Positions 10,533 through 20,428 of a stretch of 64,000 nt of DNA are shown piece after piece. A program made the position numbers and the translations under genes. Position 1 is the first letter of the stretch. Each line of letters starts with the position of its first letter. The DNA is taken from positions 434,001 to 498,000 of the forward strand of contig JASPKZ010007797.1 in the NCBI GenBank assembly GCA_030220185.1. Reading direction: 5' to 3'. This stretch comes from Diploptera punctata (taxonomy: Eukaryota > Arthropoda > Insecta > Blattodea > Blaberidae). Below the pieces are notes generated by a model that was given only the letters and a program-made list of their open reading frames with translations, was not told where the DNA came from and made no database searches.

Positions 10533-10840
10533 GGCACAACAGGCCTGGAAGGCCCATGGTCTACTAGCCCTGCTGGCCTCACATCTACATGTGTTAATCA
10601 CAAAGGAGACAATTATCCTGCCAGTATAGGCATGACATGTTATAGCTGTTTTTTTCAACCTGGAGATGGTGCTTATTGTAGCTACCTAAATTCCTCATGA
10701 TGCTGGGTAGGCACCGGTCCCATACTGGCTGAAATTCCATGAGAAAATTTCTTCCCCCATGGAGACTCGAACCAGCACAAGTCTCGTAGCTCTGCACCAA
10801 GGCATCTTGCTTTAACCACTCAGCTATGGTGTGGGACATT
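10533..10840 (-). mobile_element. SINE family 2, full-length
   Basis: Minus strand: CCATAGCTGAGTGGTTAA (A box of a type II tRNA), B-box GGTTCGAGTC, then body CATGGAATTTCAGCCAGTAT and GGCCTTCCAGGCCTG end. Confidence 0.8.
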
Positions 10841-11289
10841 CTACTTCTCTTGCCTGCAGGTTTTTCCATATCTGGTCTTTCCACCTAAATCTTGGTCTTC
10901 CAATGGTCACTTCCTATTTTATTCACATTTCCTGTGTTTTTCTTAGTAGTGTAATGGCATCCACTTAACATGTCCAAACCACAGTAACCTCTTTTGTTCA
11001 ATATATTCCTGTATGTAATGGGTTAGTTTGATCCTTCCAGTAAATTCTCGTATAAGACTTGAAAGCATAATAATAGTCCCTTCGATTGGTTGCTCGCCAA
11101 AGGAAGGCAAGACCAGTGATGGGGCTGCCATCTTGTAGCCTCTGGTCAGGCTTTTCTGGAGAAGAAAAGAAAATAAAGGAAAGACTCCCTAGCCCTCAGA
11201 TGCCCTAATAGCGTCGGGGTCGAAAAAAACAAGAGTTAACGAAGAGAGGTTAGATAGTAAAGTTAAAAGAGTGCAAAACACAAGTAAGT

Positions 11290-11745
11290 GGAAGAAATGT
11301 TTTGCTCAGCTTGGGCACCTTTTGGTCGCCATCCACATATCCCCTAGATGAGGACCCCAGATTATGTTTATATAACACTTTGGCTAGACCAGTGTTGACC
11401 TATGGTAGTGAAGCATGGACACTAAAAAGACAACATGAAAGCAGAATAACGGCTTGTGAAATGAGATTCATGCGCAGAACAGCGGGTTACACTAGATGGG
11501 ATCGGAAAAGGAACACCGATATCTTAAAAGAATTGAAGACTATGCCAATTTTGGAATATATTAAACAGTACCAACTAAATTGGAAACACCATCTTGAAAG
11601 AATGAGTTCAAATCGGATCCCCAAAGCTGTTTATAATTATATACCAAGAGGACGAAGATCACTGGGCCGTCCTATGAAACGCTGGAGGGAAATTTTTCTA
11701 TAGGATCGTAACAGGCCTTGGCCTAATACTTGGAAGGAAGGAAGA
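11290..11745 (+). pseudogene. LINE ORF2 C-terminal fragment
   Basis: Frame 11302-11703 reads LYNTLARPVLTYGSEAWTLK, then CEMRFMRRTAGYTRWDRKRN, ILEYIKQYQLNWKHHLERM and GRRSLGRPMKRW. This is the thumb and C-terminal region that follows the RT of many arthropod LINE elements. It ends with a YCDRNRPWPN-type LINE 3' end and a short GAAGAAGAAG tail. No complete ORF. Confidence 0.85.
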
Positions 11746-11935
11746 AGAAGAAGATGTAATGGGTTAATACCAAGCAGAAGATACCCACAACATAAATGAC
11801 CCCCATGAATTTGGGAGAAATTATGAGTGTATTTTGTTTTGATTGCTGTCAACACAGAGAAACCCTGATCACAGAAATAATTTTAGAGGAAAGGAAGATG
11901 AGTAATTGTGATTTTAAATTTTGTATCTCCCTAAG

Positions 11936-12256
11936 TCAGCCGCAGTGGTCTAGTGATTATGTTCCTTGTCTCTAGTTCCGATGGTTGGAGGTTCAAACCT
12001 GCCCAGGATTGATAGATTTTTGGGGTGAAAAAATACAAGAAATAAATCTTCTGGGAGGGACTTTAAGCCATGGGTCCCTGTCTGAAGAATTTCAGAATCA
12101 TAAAAGAACTGCAAGTCTGAATAAAGTGGCCTTTCTGTAAAATTTAACCCACCTTCATCATCCAAGTAATACCTTAGTTGCATACTAGATGTCTCATTGA
12201 TGTGATGTACTAACCACATCACTTGTTGATATCTATAGGTAAACAAGACTAAGTAA
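11936..12256 (+). mobile_element. SINE family 5, split by a PLE
   Basis: The head GCAGTGGTCTAGTGATTATG and B-box AGGTTCAAACC are tRNA-like; the body includes GGAGGGACTTTAAGCC. It is interrupted at 12256 and resumes at 12683 (TAAATTAGC), with CTAAGTAA duplicated. The other long copy is at 35113. Confidence 0.75.
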
Positions 12257-12305
12257 TGGTGAAATTAAATGTTTCTTACCTCTCCTCATATAAATCTTCT
12301 AAGTA

Positions 12306-12342
12306 GATCGCGATTTCAAGACTATAACGGTCTCATCTTCAG
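12306..12342 (-). ncRNA. Hammerhead ribozyme motif, intact
   Basis: Core CUGAAGA plus U, stem II GAGAC/GUCUU, GAA, stem III AUCGCGAU, H17 = C, stem I GUA/UAC next to the core. Confidence 0.8.
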
Positions 12343-12548
12343 TACTTCTTTGGCGACTGATGTTATGTCGATCGGAAGAAACTCTTCTTCTTCCCTCTGT
12401 TGGTGGACCGATGAACCTCTGGATCAGGTAAAAATTTGTGGGAATTTCAAAGTTCATAAGTTCATGATCCAGAGGTTCATCGGTCCACTAACAGAGGGAA
12501 GAAGAAGAGTTTCTTCCGATCGACATAACATCAGTCACCAAAGAAGTA

Positions 12549-12585
12549 CTGAAGATGAGACCATTATAGTTTTGAAATCACGATC
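12549..12585 (+). ncRNA. Hammerhead ribozyme motif
   Basis: Core CUGAAGA plus U, stem II GAGAC/GUUUU, stem III AUCACGAU (one mismatch), H17 = C. Stem I GUA/UAC, 2-nt bulge, AAG/CUU. Confidence 0.75.
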
Positions 12586-12802
12586 TACTTAGAAGATTTA
12601 TATGAGGAGAGGTAAGAAACATTTAATTTCAACATAAATTAAACCTCATAGTGATTAATACCTATAAAAGTTTAAAAAAAAGGCCTAAGTAAATTAGCTT
12701 GGTTAGAAATGCAGGGAGGTATTGGGTATATAGACATAGAAGCAGTCATCTAGTACCCATGGAGTTATTCATACCCCAGGTTGAATATCATTGGTCTATT
12801 TG

Positions 12803-13055
12803 AAAATACAATAGGAAGTAACATTATGAGGTTTTACTTATTAAAAAGTGTTCTCTGTATAATTCTTACCTCATATCTTTGTTTCAGTTAGACATATGTT
12901 TCAAGGCTTATTAGCTCTATCTTCAGTAGTTACAGACTCTGTACTTACAAATGTTCAGAATCTGTAACTACTGAAGACAAGGCTAGCAAGCCTTGCATAT
13001 GTCTAACAGAAACAACGACATGAGGTAAGAATTATACAGAGAACACTTTTTTATC
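12803..13055. mobile_element. PLE fold-back, 3' end on the left
   Basis: Left end AGGAAGTAACATTATGAGG, minus hammerhead, ~50-bp centre, then an inverted arm whose ribozyme (from 12971) lost three bases of the GAAA box (CCTTGCATATGTC). Confidence 0.75.
12891..12926 (-). ncRNA. Hammerhead ribozyme motif
   Basis: Core CUGAAGA plus U, stem II AGAGCU/AGCCUU (one mismatch), stem III ACAUAUGU, H17 = C. Stem I UA/UA, bulge AAC, CUGU/ACAG. Confidence 0.75.
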
Positions 13056-13204
13056 ATTGGTCTACATCTTCATCTGAGAGCCATCTGCTGATTCAGTTTT
13101 TTAGTAGAAGAATTGTGTTTGTTAATTTATGACCAAGAATTTTTAGATTAAATTTAAATTTAGTAGAAAAGTTAATTTTTTAAAGATGAAGCTATGAAAT
13201 GTAT

Positions 13205-13335
13205 AATTACTCACTGGCACTATCAAATCCGATGAGTCTTGGCTGTGCAGATATAAACTATCCACACATCCCTATCCTGAGCTAATGTTTTAATCATTCC
13301 CTGTATAATTTACCTCTCTCAAATCATGGTTAATA
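13205..13335 (-). mobile_element. LINE 3' tail
   Basis: Minus strand carries the same 3' coding tail and end as 31475-31625 (GATTTGATAGTGCCAGTGAG). Confidence 0.6.
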
Positions 13336-13344
13336 TTCTGCCAT

Positions 13345-13725
13345 TTTATAAATTGAGTTGGATAAAATGTTTTTTCATCACATCTCATAAAGTTCCGTGT
13401 TTTCATAATACCAGTTTCAAAGGTTTTTGCCTTCATCATCAATCAAACTCCAACAGTTCAAATTTTGACATTATCACCATCTTCCAAACTGCATCTGGTG
13501 CTGATTTTATGAACTTAGAGATTAAATCAGCACCAGATGGCAGTTCAGAAGATGATGGTAACGGCAAAATTTCAACTGTCGGAGTTTGACTAATGATGAA
13601 AGCAAAGTCCTTTGAAACCGGTATTGTGAAAACATGGAACTTTATGAGGTGAGATGAAAAAGCATTTTATCCAACTCAATTTATAAATTGTAAATTACTT
13701 CTGTGTTATTTCCCATTGTAATTTT
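13345..13725. mobile_element. PLE fold-back with two decayed hammerheads
   Basis: Arms carry ACTTTATGAGGTGAGATG and the coding end; the right end is degraded (TACTTCTGTGTTATTTCCCA). Minus ribozyme 13409-13442 has core UUGAUGA (C3 to U); plus ribozyme 13590-13623 has CUAAUGA (G5 to A). Confidence 0.75.
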
Positions 13726-13829
13726 GATTATTATTTTGCCAGTTCATTCTTGGCTTACCTACTGGGCACTTTCTGTGTCCTTCTTTTTACATATAAATAT
13801 TTTTGGTCTCATAAATAAAATGTGTGCAG

Positions 13830-14019
13830 GCTGCTACGTTTGGATGTGGTTGTTGGGCTACAAATGAAGTCACCTCTATGCCAGCAATTGCCACATCGAC
13901 ATCAGGCTGTGGAGAACACCTTGTTCGTACCATGTTAGCACGTGAAATAGCTCTCGAGGTGCAGAAAAATAGCTGCACTGTAACAGGACTTCATAATGCC
14001 TTCAAAACAAAATATTTAG
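13830..14019 (+). CDS. TASP1: Taspase-1, beta-subunit exon
   Basis: The acceptor TGTGTGCAG ends at 13829 and the donor GTAATA starts at 14020; starts phase 0, ends phase 1. It encodes AATFGCGCWA, STSGCGEHLVRTMLAREIA and a tail to KYL. The GCGCWA and STSGCGEHL(V/I)RT segments are near-invariant in taspase-1 and contribute to the substrate pocket. Confidence 0.95.
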
Positions 14020-14044
14020 GTAATAAAATACTTTATATTAGAAG

Positions 14045-14350
14045 AGAAAAATGATATGCTCAGACTGGGGCTTGAACCCAGGACCTTTGGCTTTCTAGGC
14101 CAATACTCTACTGACTGAGCTACCTGAGCAAGTTCCAATCTAAATGCAAATTTTTCTCTTATATAAGCTAATTCCAATGCACCAAATGCTATGAAACCTT
14201 TGCTTCTGTCTTGCAAATGGCGGCCTTCTTTATTAAGAAGACATTTATTTGGGAATTTTACATTACATTATAAAGCCAGTATGGCTTCTTTCAATGTTTT
14301 TATTATTCATTTCATACATCTCAATGATGGATAAATTATATTTGAAGAGT
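14045..14350 (-). mobile_element. SINE family 1 unit
   Basis: Minus strand: tRNA-like CTACCTGAGC head, GGCCTAGAAAGCC anticodon arm, GGTTCAAGCCCC T arm, with the ~160-bp upstream block (GGCCGCCATTTGCAAG type) and AATATAATTTATCCATC at both ends of the unit. It begins 25 bp after a TASP1 exon. Confidence 0.7.
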
Positions 14351-14365
14351 CAGTAAGTAATGTAG

Positions 14366-14477
14366 TAGGAAATAACACTATGAGGTTTATTTTAATTAAT
14401 TCTGCATTGTTTTTTGACTCACCTCATATTTCAAACAAGAAATATGAGGCGAGTCAAAAAACAATGCAGAATTAATT
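14366..14477. mobile_element. Short PLE fold-back without ribozyme
   Basis: AGGAAATAACACTATGAGG end, then a 47-bp palindrome centred at about 14432 (TTGACTCACCTCATATTTC and its complement). The hammerhead is deleted. Confidence 0.7.
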
Positions 14478-14484
14478 AGTCAGT

Positions 14485-14610
14485 AGAGTATTGGCCTAGA
14501 AAGCCAAAGGTCCTGGGTTCAAGCCCCAATCTGAGCATATAATTTTTTTCTTCAAATATGATTTATCCATCATTGAGATGTATGAAATGAATAATAAAAA
14601 CATTGATTAA
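14485..14610 (+). mobile_element. SINE family 1, 5'-truncated
   Basis: GTAGAGTATTGGCCTAGAAA then GCCAAAGGTCCTGGGTTCAA and the common tail. The D arm is cut at 14485. Confidence 0.65.
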
Positions 14611-14636
14611 AATACTTTGTTCTTAAAACTGATAGT

Positions 14637-14906
14637 AAAAGGTAAAGGTAAAGTTATCCCACTACAGGCCTCAGGAGGCCCTTGGGGTAGTAGGAGGTTA
14701 AGGCTCCCACTTTTTCTGGACAATCGGCACTTGATGTCAGCCCTGCATGACGGCCGCCTTTACCCTCATTACAAGCATCTGGTACTCATTTCCGTTAGAG
14801 GCTGAGTTGACTTCAGGGCCATAGTGCCGCCAGAAGGTTTGGGTCAGCTTTTAAAAATCCTATCTCCACCGGGACTCGAACCCTCGACCTTCCGGCTTGT
14901 AGTGCA
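14637..14906 (-). mobile_element. SINE family 3 (tRNA-derived)
   Basis: Minus: GCACTACAAGCCGGAAGGTC, B-box GGTTCGAGTCC, then GGGTCAGTTTAAA-type body to CCTCCTACTACCCC. The head is truncated by other DNA at 14907. Confidence 0.75.
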
Positions 14907-15127
14907 GTAAGTAACATTGTTAGGAAATTTGTCAACAGTTTGAATCAGAAATATACACTTTACCTCATATCATAGGCCTCTAATCATATTTACCAATTTT
15001 TATCATCCAAGTAATACGTTACAAATTTCGGGTTCAAATTCCAATTTAGGCATTAATTTTTCTTTTCAAAATATAATTGTCCATCATTGCAAATGTTAAA
15101 ATTTAAATTACTACATCAAAATACCTT

Positions 15128-15370
15128 ATTTATTTAAGTAAAATTTTATCACCTCATCTCATATTTTTCTTCTCCTTAAACTAGTTTTGGGACCTTCTTC
15201 AGTTCCATCCTCAATATTTACATGGCCATTGTTATGTCATATTGAAGAGTAGCCTCCTCAAGACAACATAACAAGTCATGAAAATACTGAGGATGGAACT
15301 GGAGGAGGTCCCGAAACTAGTTTAAGAAAAAGAAAAATATGAGGTGAGCTGATAAAATTTTACTTAAATA
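15128..15370. mobile_element. PLE fold-back, ACUAGU family
   Basis: Inverted arms (TTACTTAAATAAATAA both sides) around a ~75-bp centre. The minus ribozyme 15179-15214 has UUGAGGA core and AAAA in place of GAAA; the plus one is better. Confidence 0.7.
15287..15322 (+). ncRNA. Hammerhead ribozyme motif
   Basis: Core CUGAGGA plus U, stem II GGAAC/GGUCCC with a mismatch, GAA, stem III ACUAGU, H17 = U. Confidence 0.65.
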
Positions 15371-15524
15371 AATAATATCTCCTAAAAAGTTAATTATTAG
15401 TTGCCTATTAGATGTCTCATTGTGTCGCATCCATTCGTGACATCTTTAGGGAAATAAGCATAACTAAATTAAAGATTTAAATTAAAATATTTTATACCTC
15501 ACCTCATATCCAGTCTTCTAATTA

Positions 15525-15559
15525 TACTGGTTTCAAAGCATGGGCAGCTTCATCTTCAG
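15525..15559 (-). ncRNA. Hammerhead ribozyme motif
   Basis: Core CUGAAGA plus U, stem II GAAGC/GCUUU, GAA, stem III ACCAGU, H17 = A. Confidence 0.7.
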
Positions 15560-15637
15560 TAATTTCTTATTGACTGATGTTATATCGATTAAGAAGTGGT
15601 TCTCCTGATCACCATAACATTAGTCGACAAGAAATTA

Positions 15638-15672
15638 CTGAAGATAAAGGTGCCCAGACTTTGAAATCAGTA
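15638..15672 (+). ncRNA. Hammerhead ribozyme motif
   Basis: Core CUGAAGA plus U, stem II AAAG/CUUU, GAA, stem III AUCAGU (one change), H17 = A. Confidence 0.65.
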
Positions 15673-15879
15673 CAATTAAAAGACTGGATATGAGGTGAGG
15701 TATAAAATATTTTAATTTAAATCTTAAACTGAACCTCAGTGATTTTTTCACATAAAAGTTCAATATAACTAAATTATTTTGTTCTAGAACCTCCTAACAA
15801 AGGAGAAGGTATGGCTAGATTCAAAGGGTCATAAAGCCAATAAGTAAGTAAGTATTTCCTGTTTAACTTTCACAGGAGA

Positions 15880-16745
15880 AAAAAAAACACTGAGATTTAA
15901 TTTAAGAATTAAATTACTATTTTTAATATCTCACCTCATATCTTTTATACTTCTAGACTGCAGTTTCAGAGCTATATCTCCATTGTCAGTAGCCTCTCTT
16001 CGACCAGTGTTATGTCGTTTATTGGCAGTTTTTTCTTCCTTCTATCGGTGGACTGCTGCCCAGCCCAATGCACCACGTCCTCGTCATGGCTCCTGGTTAA
16101 TACTAAGAAGTGCAGGGGTGAAAAAGCGAGTTCCCGACACTTAAAAATTGGGACATACCAGCTAAGGGAGAAAACCCCAACAGAAAATCATCGACCCCCC
16201 AGGATTGCTGGAGGTTGGCGTGAGGTTGACATCCCTACCCCATAGAAAACAAATATGTTTCAGAAACCCAACATGCCTCGGAATGATGGTCTACAACAAT
16301 GACTAAAGCAAAGAAAAATGGACTTACAAATTGGCACTTGGAATGTTAGAATCCTTTATAAAACTGGGGAGCCTAAAATCTCTCCATGTACAAAGGCTCT
16401 CAACAGACTGAACACCAAAAAAGGTGATTACAGCAAGTTTTATGGGGAATAGACGGGTTGGAAGACCGAAAAATCGATGGGAGGATCGTATTAAGGAAGA
16501 TGCTACAAACCTACTTAAGTGCCGCAACTGGAGGCTTGCTGCACAAAATAGAAATGATTGGAGGCAGAAGTTAAGGGAGGCCAAACCTCTTTTGATTTGA
16601 TCCAGAGGTTTATTGGTCCATAGAAGGAAGAAAAAAACTGCCAAGAAACGACATAACACCGCTCGAAGAGAGGCTACTGAAGATGGAGGAAACTGCAGTC
16701 TAGAAGAATAAAGGATATGAGGTGAGGTATTAAAAATAGTAATTT
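15880..16745. mobile_element. PLE fold-back with LINE DNA in its loop
   Basis: Arms TTTAATTTAAGAATTAAATT and CTCACCTCATATC at the left mirror 16700-16745. Minus ribozyme 15956-15989 (core CUGACAA, stem III ACUGCAGU, H17 C); plus ribozyme 16677-16700 has an intact core but its stem II loop and 3' strand are missing. The loop (about 16060-16595) holds LINE sequence. Confidence 0.7.
16085..16600 (+). mobile_element. LINE fragments inside PLE loop
   Basis: 16290-16370 reads MDLQIGTWNVRILYKTG, the start of an APE endonuclease; 16440-16590 reads MGNRRVGRPKNRWEDRIKED then LLKCRNWRLAAQNRNDWRQK, a LINE C-terminus. Internal deletion joins start to end. Confidence 0.7.
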
Positions 16746-16763
16746 AATTCTTAAGTATTTCCT

Positions 16764-17090
16764 GTCCCGCGCCATAGCCGAGCGGTTAAGGTAGGAAGCC
16801 TTGGCGCAGAGCTACGGGACTAGCGCTGGTTCGAGTCTCCATGGGGGAAGAAATTTTCTCATGGTATTTCGGCCAGTATGGGACCGGTGCCCACCCAGCA
16901 TCATGAGGCAATTGGGTAGCTACAATAAGTAGCGGCTCCAGGTTGAGGAACCAGCTATAACGGCTGGGGGACTCGACATGCTAACCACATGTCACCCCTA
17001 CACTGGCTGTTGATCATCTACCTCTGTGATTGACACGTGTGGATGTGAAGGGCCAGCAGCCGGCTGGTAAAAGGGCAACCGCTGAAAAGT
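16764..17090 (+). mobile_element. SINE family 2, full-length
   Basis: CGCCATAGCCGAGCGGTTAA (type II tRNA head), B-box GGTTCGAGTC, body AAATTTTCTCATGG, GGGGGACTCGACATGCTAAC, ending near 17085. Confidence 0.8.
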
Positions 17091-17588
17091 GGAAAGACCC
17101 TCAATCGGAAGTATTTCCTGGTCCAGGTGTAAGTCATTAGCGCATTGTAATATCGAATTTACGTCCCATAACTTTATTTCATTATATTGACACATGAAAT
17201 GACAGCCATGCTAATTTTCCAAACAGAAGCTCTGTTTATTACAATTATTCATTAATAAACAATTTTGGTTGATCATAATATGCCAAAGTAACTTCTTAAC
17301 AAAAAGTAAAAGAAAATTCATAACTTTCAAAAATAAGTGCTGCTGAAATAATTTTTATCAGTTTTCAAACAAGTACTTTCAGAATTCATACTTACTCTTT
17401 TTCAACCTGCAGATTTATCTAGTCGACCTCATTATATCAAAATATTGGAGAGCAAGGTATATGCCATCATCACCAGTCGTTCAATATTAGATACCAGTAT
17501 TTGCATAAATGAGGACAGTCACTGTCGTTTGCATTTTTTAAAAACAGACACTCTCACTCTGCATAAGTAATCTCATTTTCTTTTTCAG
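17091..17588. other. TASP1 intron sequence
   Basis: AT-rich; no recognised element before the acceptor at 17588. Confidence 0.4.
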
Positions 17589-17740
17589 AATCTCCATTTT
17601 TAAGGGAGGTGGATGAGAAGCTTGCAGGAATAATTCTTCTCAAATGGAGTAGAAGTGATGGTCAAGGCGATTTCTTGTGGGCACATTCCTCGAAAACAAT
17701 GTTCACTGGCTACATGTGGGGCGGTCTCAAGAAACCTGTG
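17589..17740 (+). CDS. TASP1: Taspase-1, beta-subunit exon
   Basis: The acceptor TTTTTCAG ends at 17588 and the donor GTACAG starts at 17741. With the carried base it reads ESPFLREVDEKLAGIILLKW, then SRSDGQGDFLWAHSSKTMFT and GYMWGGLKKPV. This matches the family's SPFL...GGVIVLR...VEFLWSHTTESMCVGYMS segment. A SINE-like fragment follows about 20 bp after the donor. Confidence 0.93.
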
Positions 17741-17754
17741 GTACAGTATAAATA

Positions 17755-17990
17755 TTTAACAACTACATGTGGATGTGAGGTCAGCAGCCAGTTTGTAGAC
17801 CAAGAGTCTTCTATGTTTGTCATGCCTGGAATTTGTTTTTCCTATTTAAAATTAAAAACTAAACATAACAGGTGGGGGATCTGACCTGCTGACCACATAT
17901 TACCACTATATACTGGCTGGATAGTCAACCACCTCTCTGATGTGAAGTCAGGAGCAAGCTAGTAGGCCAAGAGCTTCTAGATCTCTTGTA
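17755..17990 (+). mobile_element. SINE family 2 body fragments
   Basis: CTACATGTGGATGTGAGGTC and AGTCTTCTATGTTTGTCATG repeat the 3' half of SINE 2; a second partial follows at 17890-17985. Confidence 0.55.
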
Positions 17991-18229
17991 CCATGAAATT
18001 TTAGTTGGATGGTGTTTAGCAATAGTGATCCAAGTGCCAAAATCAGAAACTGAGATAAATGAATAGTTGTAAAACTTTATTAAATTAGTATTAAAAAGCT
18101 AAAGCTATTACTATGATTGAAATAAGTACATTAATGTACACAACTAAACTATTGTAATCAATGGTAAAGAGAAATATTTATATTGTTTATTCTTTCTTTC
18201 ACTCATCTCATACTTCATAACTCCTTGCA

Positions 18230-18267
18230 AACCCAGGGTTTCGTCACATCATTTGTGACATTCTCAA
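18230..18267 (-). ncRNA. Hammerhead-like motif with U3-A8
   Basis: Core UUGAGAA plus U in place of CUGAGGA plus U. Perfect stem II GUCAC/GUGAC, GAA, stem III ACCC-U-GGGU, H17 = U, stem I GCA/UGC. Confidence 0.7.
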
Positions 18268-18344
18268 TGCTGTGTCACGTTCACAACTGACGTCCATCTG
18301 CAGGATAGAAGGCCTTGGACGTCAGTTGTGAACGTGACACAGCA

Positions 18345-18382
18345 TTGAGAATGTCACAAATGATGTAACGAAACCCTGGGTT
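18345..18382 (+). ncRNA. Hammerhead-like motif with U3-A8
   Basis: Core UUGAGAA plus U, stem II GUCAC/GUAAC (one mismatch), stem III ACCCUGGGU, H17 = U, stem I GCA/UGC. Confidence 0.65.
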
Positions 18383-18483
18383 TGCGAGGAGTTATGAAGT
18401 ATGAGGTGAGTGAAAGAAAGAATAAACAATATTAAAAAACCTCATAGTGTTATTTCCTATCTACATAACTTAAGAAATATTTA

Positions 18484-18562
18484 TGCCTGAACCGGGAATC
18501 GAACTCTGATTCTTCAGCTTTACGTGCTGATGCTCTAGACACTGAACTAATTCAGGCTTCCT
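18484..18562 (-). mobile_element. SINE with tRNA fold (family 6)
   Basis: Minus strand starts GCCTGAATTAGTTCAGTG and ends with a 7-bp acceptor partner TTCAGGC; B-box GAGTTCGATTCCC. It is split by the PLE at 18182-18473 on one side. Confidence 0.65.
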
Positions 18563-18710
18563 TCCCATCCACATATAAATCCACCCTTAATTTACTCTCT
18601 TGATCCACATCCAATGCAATGAACCATCATTCACAAATAAACTTGAATGACTTATACATTTTAATAAGATATGAAGGGATGTTTCAATTCCCGGTTAGAC
18701 ATAAATTTTT

Positions 18711-18971
18711 TTAATAGTGAGTGGAGAACATATTTTTAACGACTCACCTCATATAATTTCAAATTTCTTTGATACCGGCGGTTTCAAAGAAATTTAAAAT
18801 TATATGAGGCTTCCACTTGGAAGCCATGACTGAAGAGGGACAAGATATTGTCTGAAACCGCCGGTATCAAAGAAATTTGAAATTATATGAGGTGAGTCAT
18901 TAAAAATATGTTCTCCACTCACTATTAATGATATAACCTCATAATGTTTACTTCCCAATATTAATTTAAAT
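18711..18971. mobile_element. PLE fold-back, 10-bp TSD
   Basis: Flanked by ATAAATTTTT at 18701-18710 and 18972-18981, splitting a SINE 6 tail. One complete hammerhead (+); the left arm keeps only stem III. Right end AACCTCATAATGTTTACTTC then CCAATATT. Confidence 0.85.
18830..18866 (+). ncRNA. Hammerhead ribozyme motif
   Basis: Core CUGAAGA plus extra G, stem II GGACAA/UUGUCU, GAA, stem III ACCG-C-CGGU, H17 = A, stem I UGA/UCA. Confidence 0.75.
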
Positions 18972-19074
18972 ATAAATTTTTCTCTTTACCATTGATTGCA
19001 ATATTTTAGTTGTGTAAATTAATTTACTTAATAATGCTATAATTGTGTGGATTTCCATTGTGTCTTAATGTACC

Positions 19075-19145
19075 TCGAATGGTGTAATGGTTAATGTGGT
19101 AGTGAGATCCAGGGTTTGAGTCCTGGTTTGAACATTAATTTTTCT
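19075..19145 (+). mobile_element. tRNA-like SINE fragment
   Basis: CGAATGGTGTAATGGTTAAT and GGGTTTGAGTCC resemble A and B boxes; tail TTTTTCTTTCTG as in its relatives. Confidence 0.45.
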
Positions 19146-19497
19146 TTCTGAAATAAAATTCTGTCCAGGACTGGAAAATGTTAAATTAAATATACAACCA
19201 AAATGGGTAGAGAGTTTTAAAAAAATTATGAAAAACACCCTAGCTTTACAAGACATGGAACACCCTTTGTACTAATATTAATAACTCTTGTGTTTATTAA
19301 TTTACTTATTTCAATGATAGCAATAGCTTTAGCTTCTTAATATTAATTTAATTAATAACCTATTCTATTCTATAGGGTTCTGCTCTAGGGCAGGTCTTTC
19401 ACTGCAATCACAGCATTTTCTTGCTCTGTTTTGCAACTTTGCTAGGGAATTGTAGGTGTGATAGCTTCCATTGCTTTCCACACTGGTGAAAGATGAT

Positions 19498-19640
19498 GAT
19501 GTTCGGGGGTCCTTTTGGGTCTTAAAGCTACCTGATATTTGTCTTACAGGTAAGGAAAAACCCAGGAAGCTTGTCCTGACTGGGAATCGAACCCACATGA
19601 CAAGGCAGTATGCTACCTCAAGATCACAGCTGCGGACACA
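19498..19640 (-). mobile_element. SINE family 4, partial
   Basis: Minus strand: GTCCGCAGCTGTGATCTTGA head, GGTTCGATTCCC B box, then TTTTTCCTTACCTGTAAGAC. Confidence 0.7.
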
Positions 19641-20285
19641 TTAATAACACTGGTCAACATGATTTTTGTCTCATGAGTACCAATAGTTGTACTTAATGCA
19701 GTTTTTTTATCATGTTTTCAAATATGTATTTGGAATTTCTCCATCACCCACAGTTTTTTTTTATTTAAATTTCAATTAATGGATTTAAATAATTATTATT
19801 ATTTTCTAATATAATAAATTTGGGAATTTTTAACATTATTTTTTTAATAAACATTTTTTCGTCCATTTGTCCATTGTAAAATAAAACCAAATGAGCTAAC
19901 TTAGGAGATTTCAGCTATGAAAAAGAGATATCAAGGCAAATGGAATCCTAATATGCTGGCCGATTATTGTTGGACCATCAAGAGGGATGCTCCACAGATG
20001 AAATATAGCAGAAAATCATAATTTCTTACTTTCTAGGCGAGTCCGAATGTTCGAATATTGTGTAGTTACAAATGTAGAAAATATTAAAGTGTTTGAAATT
20101 ATAAATGCCTGTCTCTTGGAAACCTTGCGTGATGGAGAAAAACCGATATATTTTAATTCAGGAGAAAAAATACTACCAGAATCACATATTTTTCTTTCTG
20201 AGACAAAAAAAGTTTCTTTTTTGTTGCTCAATGTAATAGTGTTAGCAATATTAGATGTAGTAAAAACTGTTTTATTATTTTCCAG
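19641..20285. other. TASP1 last intron, nothing recognised
   Basis: AT-rich. The open frame at 20047-20334 runs through the acceptor but only its last part (from 20286) is coding. Confidence 0.4.
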
Positions 20286-20381
20286 GCACGTGCATCAGAA
20301 CTGCCTGTTGGTCAGATTCCTGGAAGTTCTATAACTGTGGAAGGAATTTCATTCAGTGTTAATCCTACATCCAATTTGTGA
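20286..20381 (+). CDS. TASP1: Taspase-1, terminal exon with stop
   Basis: The acceptor TATTTTCCAG ends at 20285. The 31 codons plus TGA (20379-20381) encode ARASELPVGQIPGSSITVEG then ISFSVNPTSNL. It corresponds to the family's C-terminal 'ISRLPPGAVAGQSVAIEGGVCRLESPVN'-type end: proline-glycine turn, then a hydrophobic beta strand ending at the stop. Confidence 0.92.
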   Translation, partial: ARASELPVGQIPGSSITVEGISFSVNPTSNL

Positions 20382-20428
20382 CATCCTGCACAGTTTTAGT
20401 TGTCTTTGTAATTAACTGTTTTAAAGAA

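Larger units (their letters stand above)
12257..12682. mobile_element. PLE fold-back, two hammerheads, 8-bp TSD
   Basis: Inverted arms of about 180 bp meet near 12450. Each arm holds the PLE C-terminal coding end (RFIGPLTEGRRRVSSDRH, then HNISHQRSTEDE) and a hammerhead. The right end is CCTCATAGTGATTAATACCT. The host SINE 5 is duplicated as CTAAGTAA on both sides, proving insertion as one unit. Confidence 0.85.
15472..15764. mobile_element. PLE fold-back, two hammerheads, 12-bp TSD
   Basis: Flanked by ATAACTAAATTA at 15460-15471 and 15765-15776, splitting a SINE 5 remnant. Arms invert around about 15598; the right end is ACCTCAGTGATTTTTTCACA then TAAAAGTTCAAT. Confidence 0.85.
18182..18473. 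mobile_element. PLE fold-back, U3-A8 hammerheads, 11-bp TSD
   Basis: Flanked by GAAATATTTAT (18171-18181 and 18474-18484), splitting a tRNA-like SINE. Arms of ~115 bp; right end CCTCATAGTGTTATTTCC. Confidence 0.87.

Noticed and set aside
12269..12592. 107-codon frame on plus at 12269
   Set aside because: It crosses the mirror centre of a PLE fold-back, so its first half is antisense; only the last part (RFIGPLTEGRRRVSSDRH...) is PLE coding sequence.
13000..13012. Plus-arm ribozyme of the 12803 fold-back as functional
   Set aside because: Three bases of GAAA are missing (CCTTGCATATGTC), so the catalytic core is incomplete.
17741..17884. Read-through extension of the 17589 exon to a stop at 17884
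   Set aside because: GTACAG donor at 17741 follows the last conserved residue and the DNA after it is a SINE 2 fragment; the true C-terminus is at 20286-20381.
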